A program made the translations under genes and the position numbers. Positions 22,124-25,606 of a DNA stretch of 25,606 bases are shown here, piece after piece. The notes below the pieces were generated by a model that ran no database searches, had not been told where the DNA came from, and worked only from the letters and a program-made list of their open reading frames with translations. The stretch is taken from assembly GCA_050485785.1 (NCBI GenBank), contig JBJHCA010000046.1, forward strand, positions 1-25,606. Direction: 5' to 3'. Position 1 is the first letter of the stretch, and each line of letters begins with the position of its first letter. Source of the DNA: JBJHCA01 sp050485785 (GTDB lineage Bacteria; Bacteroidota; Bacteroidia; Chitinophagales; Saprospiraceae).

Positions 22124-24382
22124 TCAAAGTATTTTCAATTTGGCAAATTTGAGCATAATCCGCTTGGTATCCGCTTCTTCAAACTGGATTGTAGCCACTC
22201 TTTTTTCCCCTCTTCCGTCAATGGAAACTATTTGTCCTTCACCAAATCGCTGATGGAGAATACGCATACCGGGTTGAATGGCATCAGCTGGGGCAGCACT
22301 GAAGTCGTCAAATTTCGGGATATTGACCGGTTTTCGGTCCAGCGGGCGGGGGAATTTACCCTCAATGTCGCGCATGGCAGCAAGTTGCCGGTTTAGCGGA
22401 GCTGTACTTTCGAGGTGTTCGGCCTGTATTTCGTCCAGAAACCGGCTGGTTTTGTTGTAGCGCATTTGGCCATACTGGTATCTGCTGCTTGCAAAGGAAA
22501 GCGTCAGGTATTTTTTAGCCCTTGTAATGGCAACATAAAACAACCTGCGTTCCTCTTCCATGCCTCCAGCTTGTTGCTCAGCCTGGTATGACGGGAACAG
22601 ATTTTCTTCAAGGCCAACAACAAAAACACAGGGAAACTCAAGGCCTTTGGCAGCGTGGGTTGACATTAGGGAAACATACTCGTTGTCATCCGGGTCATTG
22701 TCGGCGTCAGTGAGCAATGCTATACTGGCCAGGTATGAAGATACAGATTTATCGTGCTCAAAATCCGGGAGTGACAGCTCATCCGATTCCACAAACTCCT
22801 TGATGCCATCGAGCAACTCCTGTACATTGTCGAGCCTGGTTTGACCTTCAATGGAAGTATCGGAAGAATAGAGTTTCAACAAACTGGAACGCACCATAAC
22901 TGCCTGCGCCATGTCATAGACATGATGGGTAACCGCATCTTTTTTTAAAGTCTCTATCAGATCCGTAAACTGCTTAACTGCGGCTGTAGCCCGGGTACTT
23001 AGTTTAGTTTTGCTGCAGGCTTCCCACATGGAAATGTTTTGGTCGGTAGCCGTATGCAATATGGCATCCAGCGTTGATTTCCCAATGCCTCGTGCAGGCA
23101 GGTTGATGACCCTTCGCAGCGCTTCTTCATCACGGGTATTGACCAATAATCGCAGATAGGCCAACACATCTTTAACCTCTTTTCGCTGATAGAATGACAA
23201 GCCCCCAAAAACCCTGTAGTTAATATTTTGCCGGCGCAAAAACTCTTCAAATATCCTGGATTGTGCGTTGGTGCGGTATAAAATGGCAATATCGCGGTTT
23301 CCGAGGCGGTACCTGTTTTTCTGTTCGATGATGGCATCGGCAACCATTCGCCCTTCTTCCGTATCTGTCATGGCTTTCATGATCTTGATGGGCTGGCTGC
23401 TGGTTTGATCCACCGGTGTCCAGATCACTTTTTTTATTTGTTTCTGGTTTCGTGAAATTACCTGATTGGCAGCTTGAACGATATGATATGTGGATCGATA
23501 GTTTTGTTCAAGCTTGTAAGTGACCAGATCGGGAAAATCGCGCTCGAAGTCAAGAATATTTTGAATGGTTGCCCCCCTGAACGCGTAAATACTTTGTGCA
23601 TCATCCCCCACTACACAAATGTTCCTGTGGGCGGTTTCACCGCGACCCAAAAGCAGTTTGACAATCTGGTATTGAATGGCATTAGTATCCTGAAACTCAT
23701 CAACCATAACAAACCGAAACTTGGTGCTGTATTTTTCTACCAGTTCAGGGTATTTGTTGAGAAGGTAATAGGTAAAAAACAACAGGTCGTCAAAATCCAT
23801 GGCTGCCGACTGCAGGCAACGGAGCACATACAATTGATAAATGTAAAACAACTGGGGCCTCTTGGCCATGCTGTCATGTGAACGGATTTCGGAATTGTTT
23901 TCATAGGCACCGGGGCCTATCATTCGGGTTTTCGCCCAGGAAATGCGATTGAGAACGGCTCTTGGCGGATAGACTTTGCTGTCAAGGTTTTGCTCTTTCA
24001 GTATGTTGCTGATCAGGTTAACGGAGTCTTGAGTGTCGTAAATGGTAAAACTTGAGGGGTAATTGAGTTTGTCGGCCTCAGCCCTTAGAATTCGGGCAAA
24101 AACTGAATGAAACGTTCCGGCCCACACCTGAGTTGCCGCATCTCCCACTACAGATGCAATTCGCTCTTTGATTTCCCGGGCTGCTTTGTTGGTAAAGGTG
24201 AGTGCCAGAATAGTCCAAGGCTTCACTCCGGAATCTATTAGGTGGGCAATCCGGTAAGTGAGCACTCTGGTTTTCCCCGAACCTGGCCCTGCAATGATCA
24301 ACAGGGGGCCTGTATGGTGAGTTACCGCCTGATACTGCACTTTGTTCAGTGCGTCGAGGTATGATGACAGTTTGTTTTGCAT
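22124..24382 (-). CDS. UvrD/PcrA-type superfamily 1 DNA helicase
   Basis: 752-residue 3'-5' DNA helicase/translocase used in repair, replication restart and removal of stalled complexes. Motifs in order: Q-motif LNKVQYQAV (12-20), Walker A AGPGSGKT (31-38), Ia TFTNKAARE, Walker B VDEFQDTN (227-234), QSIYAFRGA, EQNYRS, and later STHAAKGLEF and VAITRAKK. The C-terminal GMRILHQRFGEGQIVSI and following strands form the Tudor-like domain that in PcrA binds RNA polymerase, so PcrA is a better name than Rep. I chose ATG 24382; an in-frame GTG at 24436 would overlap purH and add 18 unrelated residues. It starts 31 bases after purH and is probably co-transcribed. Confidence 0.95.
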   Translation of the reverse strand: MQNKLSSYLDALNKVQYQAVTHHTGPLLIIAGPGSGKTRVLTYRIAHLIDSGVKPWTILALTFTNKAAREIKERIASVVGDAATQVWAGTFHSVFARILRAEADKLNYPSSFTIYDTQDSVNLISNILKEQNLDSKVYPPRAVLNRISWAKTRMIGPGAYENNSEIRSHDSMAKRPQLFYIYQLYVLRCLQSAAMDFDDLLFFTYYLLNKYPELVEKYSTKFRFVMVDEFQDTNAIQYQIVKLLLGRGETAHRNICVVGDDAQSIYAFRGATIQNILDFERDFPDLVTYKLEQNYRSTYHIVQAANQVISRNQKQIKKVIWTPVDQTSSQPIKIMKAMTDTEEGRMVADAIIEQKNRYRLGNRDIAILYRTNAQSRIFEEFLRRQNINYRVFGGLSFYQRKEVKDVLAYLRLLVNTRDEEALRRVINLPARGIGKSTLDAILHTATDQNISMWEACSKTKLSTRATAAVKQFTDLIETLKKDAVTHHVYDMAQAVMVRSSLLKLYSSDTSIEGQTRLDNVQELLDGIKEFVESDELSLPDFEHDKSVSSYLASIALLTDADNDPDDNEYVSLMSTHAAKGLEFPCVFVVGLEENLFPSYQAEQQAGGMEEERRLFYVAITRAKKYLTLSFASSRYQYGQMRYNKTSRFLDEIQAEHLESTAPLNRQLAAMRDIEGKFPRPLDRKPVNIPKFDDFSAAPADAIQPGMRILHQRFGEGQIVSIDGRGEKRVATIQFEEADTKRIMLKFAKLKIL

Positions 24383-24413
24383 GGAACTTATATTAAAGGC
24401 CTGCCCCGGGTTG

Positions 24414-25606
24414 TTAATGTTTAAAATGTCGCACACCGGTCAATGCCATATTAATCCCTAACCGGTTACAGGCATCAATACTCAGCTTGTCGTTAACAGA
24501 GCCCCCAGGCTGAACTATATATTCAACTCCTGCTTCATGTGCTGCCAAAACACAATCGTCGAAAGGGAAAAAGGCATCGGATGCCATCACAGCGTGCTTA
24601 GTGGCAAATCCCATTCGCCGGGCTTTATCCACAGCCTGATGCAATGCATCAATCCTGCTGGTTTGTCCGCAACCCATCCCAATGAGCTGGCCGTCTTTTA
24701 CCAAGGTAATGGTGTTTGACTTTAGGTGTTTGGCTGCAATCATAGCCAGTTGCAGGTCTTGTAAAACCGACTTACCGGGTTCACGTCCCGATACCCATTT
24801 CCACTGCTGAGGGTCAGGTATCAGCAAATCAGCATCCTGCTCCACCTCACCGTACAAAATTGATTTTCGGGTCTTTTTAGGATAACTCCATGATTGCAGT
24901 TTCATGAGCCGACGGTTCTTCTTTTTGCTCAGCAATTCCATCGCAGATTCTTCGAATTCCGGTGCCAGCAGAACTTCAAAAAATAACTTGTCCATTAATG
25001 ATGCCGTAGCAAGGTCAATTGGGCTGTTGGTAGCGAAAATGCCACCAAAGGCTGAGACCGGATCAGCACTCAGGGCAAGTTCCCAGGCTTCACTGAGGGT
25101 ATTGGCGAAGGCCAGGCCACAAGCATTGGTATGTTTGATGATGGCAACTGTGGGTTGATGACCCCGGAATTCACGAATCAATTGAAAAGCAGCATCGGTA
25201 TCCACAAGATTGTTGTAGGAAAGCGCTTTTCCGCTTAATACCCTGGCAAAATCATTGATATTGCCATGATAAACAGCCTGTTGGTGAGGGTTTTCACCAT
25301 ATCTTAACGACTCAGTACCGGAGTGTTGGTTACCCGATAGATAAGCTGAAATAAGGGCATCGTATGCAGAACTTTTACTAAATGCTTTAGCGGCCCACTC
25401 TTTCCTTTTATCTTCAGAAGTATCGGGGCCTTGATTTTGAAGAATTTTGAACAGGTCATCATACTGGCTGCGATCTGAGATTATGGAAACACGTTCGTAG
25501 TTTTTTGCAGCCGCCCTCATCAGAGAAATGCCGCCTATGTCAATCTTTTCAATCAAATCAGCATGAGAAGCCTCAGCATTAAGGGTATCTTCAAACGGAT
25601 AGAGGT
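24414..25606 (-). CDS. purH: Bifunctional purine biosynthesis protein PurH, 5' end cut by window edge
   Basis: The last two steps of IMP synthesis: AICAR formyltransferase and IMP cyclohydrolase. The reading frame runs without a stop to the right edge, so the N-terminal part of the cyclohydrolase domain is missing. Visible are YPFEDT and IDIGGISLMRAAAKN (end of the cyclohydrolase domain), then the formyltransferase domain with RYGENPHQ, the catalytic Lys-His in IIKHTNACGLA, SDAFFPFDD, and QPGGSVND near the C-terminus. An internal TTG at 25556 might look like a start, but the conserved residues before it show it is not. About 396 residues are visible of an expected 505-520. Confidence 0.96.
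   Translation of the reverse strand, partial: LYPFEDTLNAEASHADLIEKIDIGGISLMRAAAKNYERVSIISDRSQYDDLFKILQNQGPDTSEDKRKEWAAKAFSKSSAYDALISAYLSGNQHSGTESLRYGENPHQQAVYHGNINDFARVLSGKALSYNNLVDTDAAFQLIREFRGHQPTVAIIKHTNACGLAFANTLSEAWELALSADPVSAFGGIFATNSPIDLATASLMDKLFFEVLLAPEFEESAMELLSKKKNRRLMKLQSWSYPKKTRKSILYGEVEQDADLLIPDPQQWKWVSGREPGKSVLQDLQLAMIAAKHLKSNTITLVKDGQLIGMGCGQTSRIDALHQAVDKARRMGFATKHAVMASDAFFPFDDCVLAAHEAGVEYIVQPGGSVNDKLSIDACNRLGINMALTGVRHFKH

Noticed and set aside
22112..22126. TGATC/GATCA dyad at the helicase stop codon
   Set aside because: Only 5 bp and built around a common palindrome; likely chance.
1..25606. Mobile elements, phage genes, CRISPR arrays, tRNA or rRNA genes, defence systems
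   Set aside because: Looked for but not seen: no transposase or integrase motifs, no spaced repeat arrays, no tRNA cloverleaf, no defence-gene neighbourhood.

Overview
The window looks like a chromosomal segment from an aerobic member of the Bacteroidota. The evidence is: repeated TAnnTTTG-type -7 promoter elements just upstream of genes, no clear Shine-Dalgarno sequences, the neighbourhood HU / TPR / tiny COX24-domain protein / RNase G, the coaX / outer-membrane protein / TPR-protein run, and OmpP1- and PF13568-like outer-membrane barrels. A heme A synthase at the left edge points to an aa3- or caa3-type oxidase and so to aerobic respiration. I cannot fix the class or genus. No tRNA, rRNA, CRISPR, insertion sequence, integrase or phage gene is visible. 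Coding style is even throughout, so this reads as core genome rather than an island.

Layout. 1-333 (-) is the N-terminal part of heme A synthase with a dyad-rich upstream region. 897-3702 (+) holds a small PH-like membrane protein, a large coiled-coil protein and a class I methyltransferase. 4220-8547 has an outer-membrane barrel (+), a short uncertain gene (-), a group II PLP decarboxylase (+), an unusual methyltransferase with a long hydrophobic segment (-) and a membrane-anchored LytTR regulator (+). 8577-11655 (-) reads HU, TPR protein, a 31-residue COX24/mS38-like basic protein, a hairpin, then RNase G, and looks like an RNA/ribosome-linked block. 11848-16639 has an RluA-type pseudouridine synthase (+), an ACC-deaminase/D-cysteine-desulfhydrase-like PLP enzyme (-), a DUF1015 protein (+), a small HAD phosphatase-like protein (+) and an orphan MacB-type ABC permease (+). 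A hairpin terminator at 16657-16688 separates these from a tightly packed (-) run: type III pantothenate kinase, outer-membrane protein, exported TPR protein (19474-20211, 18160-19473, 16712-18157). 20287-21459 (+) is an exported thioredoxin-fold protein. 21534-25606 (-) is purH (cut by the right edge), a PcrA/UvrD helicase and a second small two-helix membrane protein.

Most genes are recognisable housekeeping or conserved Bacteroidota families. I did not find a convincing new multi-gene system. The observations most worth checking are the 31-codon ribosomal-type gene at 10373-10468, the long perfect hairpin just upstream of RNase G, the dyads around the heme A synthase promoter, a promoter-plus-dyad with no gene for about 290 bases (584-609), an exact 18-bp direct repeat before the orphan permease, and promoters so close to start codons that leaderless transcripts are expected.
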